A DNA stretch of 64,000 nt from Cavia porcellus (lineage: Eukaryota > Chordata > Mammalia > Rodentia > Caviidae), in contig NW_026947491.1 in the NCBI RefSeq assembly GCF_034190915.1, positions 26,538,101 through 26,602,100 of the forward strand, in the 5' to 3' direction. This document shows positions 1-12,995 of the stretch, piece by piece (the stretch's first letter is position 1; each line of letters opens with the position of its first letter). Both the position numbers and the translations under genes were made by a program. The notes beneath the pieces are model-generated. The model saw only the letters and a list, made by a program, of their open reading frames with translations, made no database searches and was not told where the DNA came from.

Positions 1-2171
1 AACAGGCCTGTCTCCTGCCTGTAAAACCAGGTCAAGATCTCTGAATGGCCAGTTACACCACAATTGGATCCATGTGCATTGTTTCCATCTTCTACCACCC
101 ACAGTCTGCAGATACACCTGCCTAAACATAAAAAATGCCTTCGACCTTCAGTTCACTCCTGTAAGCCAGCCCCTCTTCACCCTTAAATGAAAAGGCCTCA
201 GTTCTGAACTCTAAAATCAGCTGACTTGGAATCAACTTCCCAGAGGTTCAAAAACTTGTTTAACCACTTTGAAGAAGCCCTAATAGCTGCCATTGCTAGT
301 TTTTTAGCACAAAATATCACTGAACTTCTGATTAATGACACTTGCATTGCCTGCTGGAAAGGCACAAAAGCTCTGCTGCAATATCTGACAGAAACGGTTA
401 CAAAAGAAAACAAAGAAAAGAAACTAGTTATAAGAAAGAAATCACAGAAAAGAAACTAGTTATAAGAAAGAAATCACAAAGTTCTTTGACCTATTGGCTT
501 CTACAGAATCAGTATCTTTAAGTTCACACAAACAATAATGCTTGTTCAGACTACTGGCTCCTGGAATACCTAGTGGCTTCCCTGTGCAAATATTGGGATC
601 CAGTTACTAAGGGCTGCTCTAATAGCCACTGTTTTTCTGATCAAGAGATCTGACAACTCACCTTAGGCAGAGGCCTAACTAGCCAGCTACCACATGTGGT
701 ACTGGACCTCCTAAATGACTCAGGACTTCCTGGCACTGACTTATGAACTATTTTGAGCTGACCAGACTTAAAAGTTAACCCCCTGACAGGGCCTGAGTAC
801 ACCCTGTTTACAGTTGAAAGTAGCTTTGCTAAGAATGGAGTCCAGTAGGCTACGTATGCTGTGGTTACCTTGGACAAAGCTATTTTGGCCAAAGATTTCC
901 TGCTACTGCTTCCTACTGCTGTTTGTAAACCTGGTACCAATAACACCAAACCTCCACTCAAAATAAGCCAGTTCACAGGCCTTATCTCCTGATTGACTAA
1001 AACATTAACCCCAGCCAAAAATCTTTACTCAGTACTCCTGGAAGGTTCAGCTTAATCAGAGCCATACCTGCCCCTACCATATGTCCTGTAAACTCAAGCT
1101 GCAATCCTGGTACACCTATCCCTGCAGCCAGCTCAGGTTTCAGCTTCTGTGTCATTGGAGACTTAATACTCATCTGCACCTACTCAGGCTGGTCCAAGGT
1201 ATTTCCTACCTGAGCTGGAGAGCAACAAAAGTTTGTAGGGCTCTGCTATAAAAATCATCCTTAGATATACCCTATCCTTGATCACTGGCAATGAAAACAG
1301 TCCTGCATTTGTAGCAGAGATAATGAAATAGAAACTGCTTATAGTATATGGGTCACAAAGCTCTAAAAATTTGAGAAAATAAAACATAACCGTATAAAAA
1401 CAGCTTGTGATTAGCTCCATAGTAGTTTAACTAAAAGACCAGCTATACCTGTATACATTCTTGCACACTCATGTAACTCAGGTGCATGTTAACTTGCTCT
1501 AGAGCTCCTAAAGTTTTAGAAACTGAGCCTTAAATCCACCACTCCAGAGCTCAAAGAGCCCATCTAGATGATTGCTAGAGAGTTTATTTGGACTCTGAAG
1601 CTCCCTCTGAAGAGAAGATGTGCTCAAAGCCCTGCTCTGGTCACAGTCCATGCACAGCTGAAGCCTGAGCACAGTGTTCACAGGATCGCTCCACACCACA
1701 ATTCATTAGTCCCCTGGATTTTTTGTGCCTTTTCTGGCTGCTTACCCCAATTCTTGCTTCCACTTCAGCTTGTATATATTATATTGTTCAACTTGGCTTT
1801 TGCTCTCCGTCTTCCAACTAGCTGTGGTTTTGATAATTAGTAGATTGATCAAGATTTGATGAGCATCCAAGACACACTGGACAATCTCCCAGATGAGATT
1901 CACTCCCTCATTCTCTTGCCAGAGTAATCATGGCCACTGCAGGGGAAACATATCTGTTCCTAAAAGCAACTTAGAGACAGACCCTATAATAAAGGAAAGC
2001 TTTCCTATCTTGGGTCCCTTGGCTAGGGTCCATCCTAAGACAACTGACGGCCCTAATGTTATTAATTCTAGTTGGGCTTTATATAATTAATTGTCTTACC
2101 TAATTCATCTCGCAAAACCATATGTATCATGCCCAGGAAAGATTTGCTGAAGATACTGAAAGAGGGAGAAA
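1..2171 (+). pseudogene. Decayed 3' part of a class I ERV (env remnant)
   Basis: The clearest coding trace is at about 2002-2160. One frame there reads a hydrophobic membrane-anchor stretch (…ALMLLILVGLYIINCL…), then a TAA stop and a polar tail. This matches the transmembrane anchor and cytoplasmic tail of a gammaretrovirus-like Env. A purine run (about 2158-2171, gaaagagggagaaa) follows and fits a polypurine tract directly before an LTR. Upstream, 1-2000 carries only short open frames, for example 226-459, which I cannot assign. Assignment of 1-1500 to the same provirus is by position only. Confidence 0.5.
415..476 (+). repeat. Tandem duplication, about 32 bp x 2
   Basis: The stretch around gaaaagaaactagttataag occurs twice in direct succession at about 415-446 and 447-476. 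It looks like a local replication-slippage duplication. It shifts the end of the short open frame at 226-459, so that frame is unlikely to be conserved coding sequence. Confidence 0.8.
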
Positions 2172-2505
2172 TGTAGTACAAAATGGCCCTTTCATAGCCA
2201 AGTGTGCTTGACTGTTCCTGTTACAGTTCTGGCTGCCTTGGTCTCTTAGAAACAGCTGGTTACTGTGATACACAGCAGTTCACTATGATGCATATTGTAA
2301 AAACCATTCAAAGACAGCCAAGTACTCAATTTCTGTACCTCCCCTTTGCAAACCCCATATAAACCTCCCTCCCTGGGGCCTTATGGCTTAACATTTTGAG
2401 GGACAGTTGATTCCATGTCAGTGCCTATCTGACATTAAATATATCTTCCTTCAAATGCTGGATGTGGTTTTGGTGTTCCTGTTGCCATAGCTGTACAAGC
2501 CACAT
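2172..2505 (+). mobile_element. ERV 3' LTR (class I type)
   Basis: The segment starts with TG immediately after a polypurine tract. It contains a TATA-like 'catataaac' near 2359 and a polyadenylation-type 'attaaat' near 2434, followed by a T/G-rich U5-like segment. These are in the order U3-R-U5. The right edge is uncertain (a CA at about 2503). The partner 5' LTR lies outside the window, so neither LTR divergence nor the target-site duplication can be scored. Confidence 0.5.
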
Positions 2506-4890
2506 CTGAGAAACGTGGCATGGGACACTGCAAACTTACACATGACAGGGTCTTATTTCCATGCTGGTGGGTCCTTTTAAGGCTATCTACATCTTATAGG
2601 AGCACACAAGAAGTCCTACATACGGGTCTGATATTGCTCTGGGAGCTTATAGTTGACATGTTCTGCTCATTTCCCCAGTCATGCTCTATCTCCTATATCA
2701 ACAAATTATTTTCTTTAATTGAGACAATTTCCATACTGTAGACTACACAGATCTTAAATATACAGTTCAGTGAGTTTCAAGAACTTCATGAAATCATCAA
2801 GATAGAGAATATTTTCACCACCCCAGAGGTGTTTCCATGTCCATTTTTCTTGAATTTCTTACATCCACTTTGTAAAGCACCTACATTTAGTAAAATGAAC
2901 TACATCAGAATGTAGAAGTAAAAGCCTTGTGTTTTCCCTGAAACTGGTGGGGCTTACATAGCCAACTTTTGTGACCACAGTTTTCACATTTGTAAAAGAT
3001 GTTGTCTGATGTTCTTTTATCACTGAGAAATCTGTACTGTGACTTTGGCTCTAGTATTCTCAAGTCCTAAGCTCAAATCTCAACTGAAGGAGCACAAGTC
3101 TCTTTCTCTTCAGAGGCAATATTGCTATCATAATTATTCCCCTTAGACACATTTTCCTATAGCATTGTGAAATCTGTTAGCAATTTTCTAGAAGGCAATT
3201 TTAAGCCAGAGAGGAAGCTGACTGGTTTGTGGAGAAGAGTCAATGATTTTAACCTTTGTTAGATCTTACCATGAGCAGGCAGTCCACTATCCATAACACC
3301 TACATAGTGTTTTAATCTCCAGGAACATGGAGAGGTCACAGGACCCTTCATTGGCATATCAGGTCCCTGATGATATTCAAGTCACATAGCTAACTCATGG
3401 AAGATCCAGAATCTAAGCAGTAGCTGGTCTGATTTCAAATCAGTGACCAGTGTTAATCTGCATGGCTAAAGTTGTGTTTCATGCATAGGGGACCAGGCTC
3501 TCGTGAGTATGGCCCCACTGAAGAATGAGTCTCGTCATAGATTGTTTTAATGTCCCTACCTGCACTATTCCAGAATACCTCAGAGGTCCAAGCCCCCTTG
3601 GGGCTATTCTACCCCAGTCCCTCTTTTCCTGATAGCAGGGTCCAGGGAACCCTGCCCATCCAGACCCATCTCCAAAGATTTCTCTCTTTATAATGCTAAA
3701 ACAAATGAAAATATCAGAAACTGATTTTCTGCATGTAAAACCTAGATAAATTTCTTCCATCTTCTCAAAGAGTTGCCACAAATTAAAGTTGGAATAAAGG
3801 TTCTCTACATCCTAGTGTACAAATATTGCTTTTTAAAAGCTTTTTTTAAATCATACTCTAGAAGCCAAGGTGCACCTTGCTTCAACAATTCCAGTATACA
3901 AAGTTCCCAACTAAGAAAGTGACTAAGTGAAGGTTGACACTTCCTTTTTACAAGATTTCTACCCTTTCTGCATGTCTTCAGTTCCCTTGATGCATTTGAA
4001 ATAGTTTTAGATTTTTCCATTTACATGAAGTTTTTCAGATTCATACCTGGTAGTGTATAAATGAACATGCCATTTTTCTCTTTCTTGGACAAACCAGTAG
4101 AAAAGGGGGTTATTAAAGTTTTTATAAACCTATCGTGCTGGCCAGTGTCTATTGTCTTTCAATGCCCTGGCCTCGGTTTACCCAAGAGCAGGATTGAGAA
4201 AAGACTCTTACCTGGTTGTGCAGGGGAACCAGGTGGTGACCTAAGGCTGCCTCCTGAAGGTGGAGCTGAGAAAAGAGCAGGAATGCAGATGTAGGGAGCT
4301 GCTTCTCCTGTGTGTGATGGGCACTGGGCATGTCTGACTGCAGTGTATGACTGTCAGACAGCATGGTCCAAGGAAATGGAAAGAAACATACAAAAACGGA
4401 AAATCAAGGGAGAAAAAAAGGCAAAGGAAATGGTGGCTGTGTTCTCATTACCTGAGTGACAGCCATCATGACCATCATGTGGTTCATAGGTGCCAAAATA
4501 CATCATATCTGTGCTTTTCTTATGTGTAGCTACAAATAGAATAGATAGTCTGGTGTCTGGATAATCATCAATAATGAAAAGTGAAATAAAAAGTCCATTA
4601 AAACCAAGAGGAAAACCTGGTGATATAACTAAAATAAACTATGTTTTATCATATCAGCCCAATTAGATTTATTTTGATGCCACATTCACTTTCCAGAAAC
4701 ATATATTCCCAGATCAGTGTATGTGACATCATTGTCAGGGCTCCCTCACAGCTATAAGGAGCCCCTGGTGGTCTTTTCAGCTCCCAAAGAACATTAGAGG
4801 GAGAAAAAAAAATAACACATTCTCCATGGACATACAGCAGGAATTACAAACACCAGAACTGCTCTGAAAAGAAATCTGGGCTATACTCAG
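2506..4890. other. No gene recognised; ancient repeat traces
   Basis: About 2740-2900 resembles the antisense 3' region of an ancient mammalian LINE-1 (phrases like 'atatacagttcagtgagttt' and 'tttcaccacccc'). The rest holds only short, unsupported open frames on both strands (for example 3479-3781 minus, 3805-4020 minus, 4061-4294 plus). None has recognisable domains or codon structure. Confidence 0.4.
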
Positions 4891-7800
4891 CAAATCTACT
4901 CCCACTGGGCTCTGAAGACAACTTCACAGGACCTGGGAACTCCAGCTAGTAGTGTGCTCCCACTGTCTTGGCAGATAACCTCGTGGGACTGGGAACTCCA
5001 GCAGTGCTGCATATGGGGCCCATCCCCTCCCTTGTCCTGCAGTTCCCCTAGCCACCCACCTCAGGACTTAGGAATGCCAACCCAAAATGCATGCTCCCAT
5101 AGTCCCACCTTGCCATTGGTAACTGCCCTACCTCCTGGACCTAGTATTGCTGTTGATCTTTGGCTCCTACAGCTCCCCCTAGAACCCTGGAGTGCAGTGG
5201 ATTAAACATGTAGTATTGAGAGGAGACACAGTAAGAAGAACTCAGCAGGCTTCCACCAGTGAGGTGAGTTCGCCTCTAAAATAGGACTAGAGTTTTCCAC
5301 CTTAAATGGGTAAACAGGAGCAATAGAGAAGCCCCCTTCAGAAGTAGGTCACAGGCGAGCTTGGCAGGTGGATGGGTGAGTCCTTCCTCTACACAGAGAA
5401 TATCAGATAGGTTGAGGAGAGTGCCAGTAAGGCCTCCCCCAACCTGGAGAAAATTAAGGGGGCCTGTGGGACACCCAGAGAGACAGTAGGCTCCCAGCTG
5501 AGACAAACACTATAAACAGGGAGATCTGGTGACTCTGAACAACCTGAAGACATAATAACAGCAGGAACTAGGGGTTAATTTCCATCAGTACTCCTAGAGT
5601 TCTAAGCCTAGGAAGAACATAGGACTCACCCAACAGGCCCTGCAGTGGGAAGCCAGGTGACTGGCCCACCTCTTCATTGAGGGACCCAGCAAATGAACAA
5701 ACATCAACCTTACACTAGGGCCACAAGATACACACCACCAACATTTGACACTAGTAGGATTGAAGGACCAAATATTAACCCAAAGGGGAAAATGGCAAAA
5801 TGCAATCTCAAATATCTAGTCCACCAGGAGCAAGCACAGGAGACACTGAAATAGAGGACTTCAAAAGTAACACACTGGAAATCTCTGAAAAGATGGCAAG
5901 TGAAATAAAAAAACAACTCCATGAGGCTATAGAGAAAATCAAATTAGAAGTAATCTCTCATATAAAAACAGAAATAACAACTTAGTAAAGGAGTTGCTCA
6001 GTGCAGCTAGAGAAGAAATAGATAAAAAAAAAAAAGTACAAGAGCATGGGAAACTGATTGAAACCTTGAATGAACAATACAGAAAACAAGCAGAATCCAT
6101 GAAACAAACTCAAAGAGACATCCAAGAAACAAAAAATTCTATTGAACACTGGTAAAACCATTTAAATGAAGCTGAGGATAGAATTTCAAACCTTGGAGAC
6201 AGGATTGCAATAAGCAATCATGAAAGAATAGAACTTTTAAAAAGCAGCTTCAAGATTATGTCAAGAGAAATAATGTAAGACTAACAGGCATCTGTGAAGA
6301 TGCAGGAGTTAATGCAAATGACATAACTATAATATTCACAGAAGTAACAGCAGAAAATTTCACAAACATGGGGGAAAAATCTGATAGGCAGATAAGTGAG
6401 GTATATAGAATACAAAACAATTACAACAAACATAAATCTACACTCAGACATATAATAATTAAGATCCCAGACATGTAGCATAAAAACAGAATACTAAAAG
6501 CTACTAGAGAGAAGATACAAGTCACCTATCAAGAAAAGCCAATTAGTATCACAGCAGACATTTAATCACAAACCCTCAATCAAGATGAGCTTGGAGTGAG
6601 GTATTTCAAGTCCTAAAAGAAACCAACTTTCAACCCAGACTGATGTACCCAGAAAAACTTTCATTCAAATTTAATGGAGAGGGGGGCTGATGAAAGAACC
6701 TGTGTCTGCCTGTGAATCCCCTCTTGTTACTTGGAGGCTGGTGCATATTTCCAGGGTGAGGCTTCAGCAGGTGCCTCCACCTCTGGCTGACCCTTGGCCC
6801 TGAAAGGCAACCTCACCGGGTCTCACACCCTGCGGGATCCCATCTCCAGCTCCCAGAGGGTCTGTCTCTCCCGAGACCTGTTTTACTATCCTGCTTCCCC
6901 TACTCAGGGTCAGTTTCTTTTGCACTCTTGAAGGCACATCTGTATTTGTCACCCCCACTCTTCCCTTTTTATATCCCCTTTTTATATCAGTTTCTTATTT
7001 TACAATAAAACTTCGCTACCAAAAAAAAATTTAATGGAGAAACAAGATACTGTCATCACAAAGACCTATGGAAGAAATTCATGTCCACCAAACTAACCCT
7101 AGAAAAAGTGTTGAAAGACATACTAGGTAGAGATAAAAATGACCACAATCCCCAGAACAACAACAGAAAGAAAACACCAGGTAGGACAAGCAACTAAACA
7201 AAGGAGAAAAGCAGAAAGCAAACAACTGGTAACATGGTAAAGTAGAGCCAGTACATATCAGTTATATCCATAAAAGTAAATGGCCTCAATTCACCTATCA
7301 AAAGAAACAGGTTGACAGAATGGATCAAGAAACGATCCCACAATATGCTGTATACAAGAAACACATCTGACCCAAAAGGAAACTCATAGATTAAAAGTCA
7401 AAAGATGGAAACCAGCATTCCATACAACAGGAACACAGAAAAAAGCATGGTTAACTATTCTATTTGCAGACAATGTGACTTCAAACCTAAAAAGGTTAAA
7501 AGAGATAAAGAAGGTCACTACATACTCATTAGTGGAAAAATTCAAGAGGAAGAACTAACAATTATAAGTATATATGCACCAAATACAGAATACCCAACTA
7601 TATAAGACAAATACTAATGGACATGAAAAACCAAGTACACAAGAACACAATTATAGCAGGGAACCTTCATATCTCATTGTCACAAAGAGATAGATCAACT
7701 AGACAAAAAGTCAGCAAAGAAATAATAGAACTGAATCACACCTGTGAGTAATGGGACTTAGCAGATGTTTACAGAGTGTTCTACCCAACCACATCAGAAT

Positions 7801-10250
7801 ACACATTCTTCTCAGCTGCCCATGGGACATTCTCCAAAATAGACCATATATTATCCCATAAAACATTCTTAAGTAAATGCAAGGGTACTGCAATTATCCC
7901 ATATGTAATATCTGATCATGGCACACTGAAATTGGAAACTAATGGCAAAAGAAATTATAAAACCTGCATAACTACATGTAATTTAAATAACAACCTTCTG
8001 AACAACCAGTGGGCTACAGATGAAATTAAAGAAGAAATAAAGCAAAACCTACATTTCAGTGAAAATGCAGAAACAACATACTGCAATCTGTGGGATGCAA
8101 TAAAAGCAGTCATAAGAGCAATAAATTGTCATATCAAGAAAACAGAATGAGCATAAATAAACAACCTAATGCTTCATCTGAAGCTTCTAGAAAAAGAAGA
8201 GCAAGTTAAATCCAAAGTTCATAGAACAGAGGAAACTGTAAAGATTAGAGCAGAAATCAATAGAATTGAAATTACAAACAAATACAAAGAATTAATGAAT
8301 CAAAAAGCTGTTTTTTGAGAGAATAAATGAAATTGAAAAACCACTAAGTAACCTTATAAAGAAAGAGAAAGAAAAACCCTAATTCATGCAATAAAGCCTG
8401 AAAAGGGGGAAATTACTGAAGATCCCATGGAGATTCAAAAGATCATGAATATCTACTTTGAAAATCTCTACTACCATCAAGTGGAAAACACAGAGGAAAT
8501 GGACAGATTTCTAGAAACATGAACTACCAAAGCTCAACCAAGAAGATATACCAATTTTGAATAACCCAATATCCGCTACTGAAATTAAAAACATAATTAA
8601 AACCTTACCACCAAAGAAAATCCAGGTCCTGATGGATTCACAGCTAAATTCTATAAGAAATTTAGAGAACAATTGATGCTACTACTCCTTAAACTCTTCA
8701 AAGAAATTGAAAAGGAAGCAATCCTCCTTAAATTGTACTTGGAGACAAATATTACTCTAATACCAAAACCAGAGAAAGGCTCAACCAAAATTATAGGCCA
8801 GTCTCACTAATGAACATTAATGCAAAGATTCTCAATAAAATACTGGCAAGTAGAATGCAACAAATCATCATGATTATACATCACAATCAAGTGGGATTCA
8901 TTCCAGGAATGCAGGGATGGTTTAACATACGCAAATCAATAAATGTAATACACCACATCAACAGAGCCAAAAACAAAAACGATGATGCAGAAAAAGCTTT
9001 TGATAAAGTCCAACACATGTTCATGATAAAAAAAAAACCTTCAAAAACTTAGAATACATGCTGCCTACATCATCTTATAAAGGCCCTCTATGACAGACCA
9101 ACAGCCAACATTATACTAAATGAAAAAAAAAAAAACTGGAAGCTTTCACTTTAAAATCAGGAACCAGAGAAGAATGTCCACTATCACCACTCCTATTCAA
9201 TAAAATTCTGGAAATACTAGCCAGGGCAATCAGACCAGAGAGAGAAATAAAAGGAATAAAGATAGGAAAGGAAGAAGTCAGATGATTGCTATTTGCAGAT
9301 GACATGATACATGGTATATAGAAGACCCAAAAAACTTCATTAAAAGACTAGAAAATTCAGTTGTGTAGCTGGATACAAAGTCAATGCTCAAAAATCAATA
9401 GCATTTCTGTACACAAACAAAAAACTCACAGAGAGAAATTATGGAAATATTGCCTTTCACAATAGCATCTAAAAAAATGAAATACTTAGGAATCAACTAA
9501 GAATATAAAAGATCCATAGGTGAAAATTATGATATGCTACAAAAGGAGATTGAAGAGGACATTAGAAAATGGAAGGATATTTCTTGCTCTGGGCTAGGAA
9601 GAACCAAAATTCTGAAAATGGCCATACTCCCAAAACTGTTATACAGATTTAAAGAAATCCCAATCAAAATACCATAAACATACCTCACAGATCTAGAGAA
9701 AACTTTCCCAAAATTCATTTGGAAACAGACAAAACCTAGACTAGCAAAAGCAATTCTGGGCAACAAAGGAAAAGCAGGAGGCAACTCAATTCCTGAATCG
9801 AAACTATACTACAAAGATACAGTGATAAAATCAGCATGGCACTGGCAAAGAAATAGACCTGAGGATCAATAGAACAGATCAGAAGATGCAAACACAACTA
9901 CAAAGACACTACCTGATATTTGACAAAGGGGCTAAACATGTTCACTGGAAGAAGGATAGCCTCTTTAATAAATGGTGTTGGAAAAATTGGCTTTCCACAT
10001 GCCAAAGACTGAAATTAGATCCATGCATATCACCATGCACAAAACTAAAGGCTGAATGGATCAAAGATTTAAATATTAAAACAGAAACATTAAATCTACT
10101 AGAAGACAAGATAGGTAGAAGTCTTGGTGACATATAGTGGTAGACAGAGAATTCATGAACACAACGCAAACTGCACGGGAAACACTTCAAAGAATCAACA
10201 GCTAGGGTCTCATACTATTGAAAATATTCTGCCCTTCAAAAGAAATCACC
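4891..10250 (+). mobile_element. Decayed sense LINE-1, 3'-truncated
   Basis: About 4891-5790 looks like a LINE-1 5'UTR with duplicated phrases such as 'gggactgggaactccagc'. ORF1 remnants run from about 5792 to 7180 and ORF2 remnants from about 7250 to 10250. Both are colinear with the intact LINE-1 at 53-58 kb. ORF2 traces include the endonuclease block around 7776-8150, the RT block with '[23 protein letters not shown]' type sequence near 8890-8970, and the C-terminal region near 9886-10137. Many frameshifts and stops show it is dead. Homology stops near 10250, before the ORF2 C-terminal cysteine motif and 3'UTR. A separate retrocopy interrupts it at 6681-7026. Confidence 0.88.
6681..7026 (+). 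mobile_element. Polyadenylated retrocopy of unidentified transcript, nested in LINE-1
   Basis: About 340 bp of foreign sequence interrupts the LINE-1 ORF1 remnant. It is flanked by a 14-bp direct repeat, aaatttaatggaga (6667-6680 and 7027-7040). It ends with an AATAAA signal (about 7003), then 'acttcgctacc' and an A-run. This is the mark of LINE-1-mediated insertion of a polyadenylated RNA. I do not recognise the source. An ERV LTR-terminated transcript or a cellular 3'UTR are both possible. The short minus-strand open frame inside it is not supported. Confidence 0.85.
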
Positions 10251-10940
10251 AGGCTTATTTAAAAATAAGTAAATTCATCTCTCACAGAAATTATTCTTAT
10301 AGCATAAATCATATAGCAAATAAAGTACAAAACTAAATATCAATGACAAAAACATTATGTCGCCGAGTGTGGCATGAGGACAGCTCATCTTACAGTGTTT
10401 GCATTTTGCAGGTCTGAGGTGTCTCTTAGGCCACTGAGGCCAAGCCAGCCGTCTGAGACACACGCCTCATCTTGCTTCCCTTCTTTTTCTGACTGAGCTG
10501 TAGCCATCGAATTGCAGTCTCTGGGCCCCAGGAACACCATGAGACGTCTGATCACACGGGGTCTGTGCTCTGTGTTATTCTTCCCAGCGTTTTCTCCTCT
10601 TCCCAAACAACGGACTCCAGTCCACCTGTGCACCCAGCGACCGAGAAGAGAGAAGAAAACACCGCAGGCCCGTGTGGCTGGAGCCTCACGGAGGGGAGGT
10701 CGGTGGCGGCGGGGAGACTAGGGGCAGGGCGGCTTGGCCAGACAGTGGAGCGGGGCGCACGGGGGGCTGCGGGCGGCTGCTCCTGGGAGAGGCCCTGAGC
10801 ACTGTGCAACACAGAGGCAGCAGATGGCTGACAATTTTAGGGCTGCCCATCTCGCTCTTTCCAAGTTCTTCTCTGCTGAGGCAGGACTCTAAGCCCTCCA
10901 GCAGCTGGCTTAGGGCAGGACCTTGCTGGGTGGCCACCTA
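10251..10940. other. GC/CpG-rich block of unknown origin
   Basis: Directly after the LINE-1 homology ends, base composition changes sharply. About 10342-10940 is GC-rich with clustered CpGs (for example 'gtcggtggcggcgggg' near 10700 and 'ggagcggggcgcacgggggg' near 10750). Several overlapping open frames on both strands reflect low stop-codon density in GC-rich sequence, not a supported gene. It could be a promoter or CpG-island remnant or a fragment of an unrecognised element. Confidence 0.5.
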
Positions 10941-11925
10941 GGGCAAAGTGCTCAGGGTCTTCTTGTCCTCTGTAACTGCCGTCCTGCGTGCAGCCATGTG
11001 ACACATTCATCACATCCTGTTGCAAACTAGTGACATCTGCAAAGAGCCAGTCAATACCTACAACCTTCTACTTTCACTTTTAAAATGACTTTTTCTTTTG
11101 ATATATTGTTCTAGCCATTTTTAACACCTGTACAGATTTATGAAACCACCACAATAATCGATTCCATCACTGGACCAAAGACTCCATCTGTTATTTTGTG
11201 ATCACACCCTGCCCTCGCCCCTCACCCCCTGACAACCACTAGCGTACTTGCATTCTCTATCCCTGGGGGTCTTTGTGTTTGGAGTTTTCTCTTCTATTCC
11301 TCTTTTTCTTTATCAACTGCACAGCAAGTGTACTCACTACATGCTTAGGTCTACCCTTAGATGTGTACAACTCCTTGAAAGCTGTAAATGTTTTTCATAT
11401 GTGGTTTCCTATTAGTCTTTTTTATTTTTACTGTTTTTTAAAGAATGTAATTCACTGGTGTCTTTTCTTGATGCTGACACAGAATACCCAACACCTAAAG
11501 TTAAAAGTGGAAAAATGTAGTGTAGCCCAAATCTGTAGGGGTTTTGATGCATAGTTGGCTGGCTCCAAGGCAGGGTGGCATGGCAGAGAGGCACCACAGA
11601 GGAGAAAACAGTCCATGGTGGGCAGAAGGCAGAACAAAAGCAATGTTTCAAACAAGCAGCAGCCAAAGCCGCCGGTCTCTTGCTTTTTTGCCTTCCAAGA
11701 TACCCACTCTTTGGGTGGTGCCACCCATGCCCAGGAGGACCTTCCCATTATCCACACCCATAACTATGCCAAACTAATCAGTGGGTTACTTTAGTAATCA
11801 CACACCGTTCATCCTAATGCCAGCCACATACCCTAGATCCAGCCACCTCTAAAAAGCTCCACTATTACCACTGGAGGTTTGGCAGGGACTTAGAAACACA
11901 ATCCATAACAGGGGGTGTTTAGTAT
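10941..11925. other. No gene recognised
   Basis: A/T-rich intergenic sequence. About 11040-11250 has phrases reminiscent of ancient antisense LINE-1 3' ends ('accaccacaataatcgattcc', 'ctgacaaccactagcg'). Overlapping short open frames at 11412-11794 lie on both strands and show no domain. Confidence 0.35.
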
Positions 11926-12440
11926 ATTCACAGAATTGTGCATCCACCATCACTATACTACACTGGAACATTTGTGTCACCCAAAATAAAATCTTATCCC
12001 ATCAACTGTCACTTCCATCTCTCCCCACCCACCCCTCAGATCCCATTTTCTGGTAATCTATTTTTTGCCTCTGTGGTTTGAACCTTTCCAACATTTCATG
12101 AATATGGAATACACATTGTGTCTGATTTCTTATGCTCAGCACATTTTCTAGGCTCACCCATATTGTAACATATATCAGCACTTCACTCCTTCTATGGCCA
12201 AATATTACTCCATTGTGTGGGTATATCATATTTTACTCATTCATCTGTTAATGGACAATGGATTGTTTCCACTTTTGCCTATTATGGAAATGCAGCTACA
12301 TATGTTCATGGAAAGATTTTATGTACACATGTGTTTCCACTTCTCTTGGGCAAATACCTAGGAGTGGAATTGCTAGACTATATGGTAACTTTATACTTAA
12401 CTTTTTGAGGAGATACCAAAGTCTGAAAGATAGATAGCCA
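11926..12440 (-). mobile_element. Ancient LINE-1 3' fragment, antisense
   Basis: Read on the minus strand this matches the end of ORF2 and the 3'UTR of an old mammalian LINE-1. Plus-strand 'ccaaatattactccattgtgtgg' complements the conserved 'tacaatggaatattactcagc' region. 'aatggattgtttccacttttgcctattatg' is the antisense of the usual C-terminal coding region. Divergence is high and no frame is open. Confidence 0.75.
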
Positions 12441-12714
12441 AGCCTTTCAATACTGCTCTGTCCAATCTTTTACTTTGCATTTATTTGTGTGTATTTCAGA
12501 GCCAACCTGTCAATTTCTACACAAAACTCTCTCAGGTTTTAGTTCAGATTTCATTGCATCTACACATTAATTTGGAGGATCTTGGCATCTTAGCAATACG
12601 AGTTTTCTAAATACGAACATGATTTATCTCTGCTTACTTAGCCTTCCTTTAATTTCTCTCAGAAGTGTTTTGTAGTTTCCACATAGAAATCTACAAATAT
12701 TCCTGGCTGTTTAT
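12441..12714. other. No gene recognised
   Basis: A/T-rich, possibly more of the ancient LINE-1 3' region. No open frame or motif is worth calling. Confidence 0.3.
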
Positions 12715-12995
12715 AAATAATAGAAATTTATTTCTCATGGTTCTATGATGCTGCAAAGTGTAAGATCACAGTAGATTCTGTGTCTGATGAGGGATGCCTT
12801 CTGACCCACAGATGGTTCCATCTTACTGTGTCTTCACAGGATGGAAGGGACAAACAAGCTCCCTTCATCCTTGTTAATAAGGGTACAACCTCCTTCATGA
12901 AGCCTCATTCATGGCATAATCAATTCCTAATGGACCCACAGCCTTATACCACAAGCTTGGGGTTTAGGATTTCAATACTGTACATAGTTTAGAGA
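12715..12995 (+). repeat. Ancient interspersed repeat, copy 1
   Basis: Phrases such as 'agaaatttatttctcatggttct…', 'tcttcacaggatggaagggacaa' and 'ggggtttaggatttcaatac' match a widespread mammal-wide old repeat. A second diverged copy lies at 18315-18715 in this window. I do not assert the family name. The 70-aa open frame inside is accidental. Confidence 0.5.
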
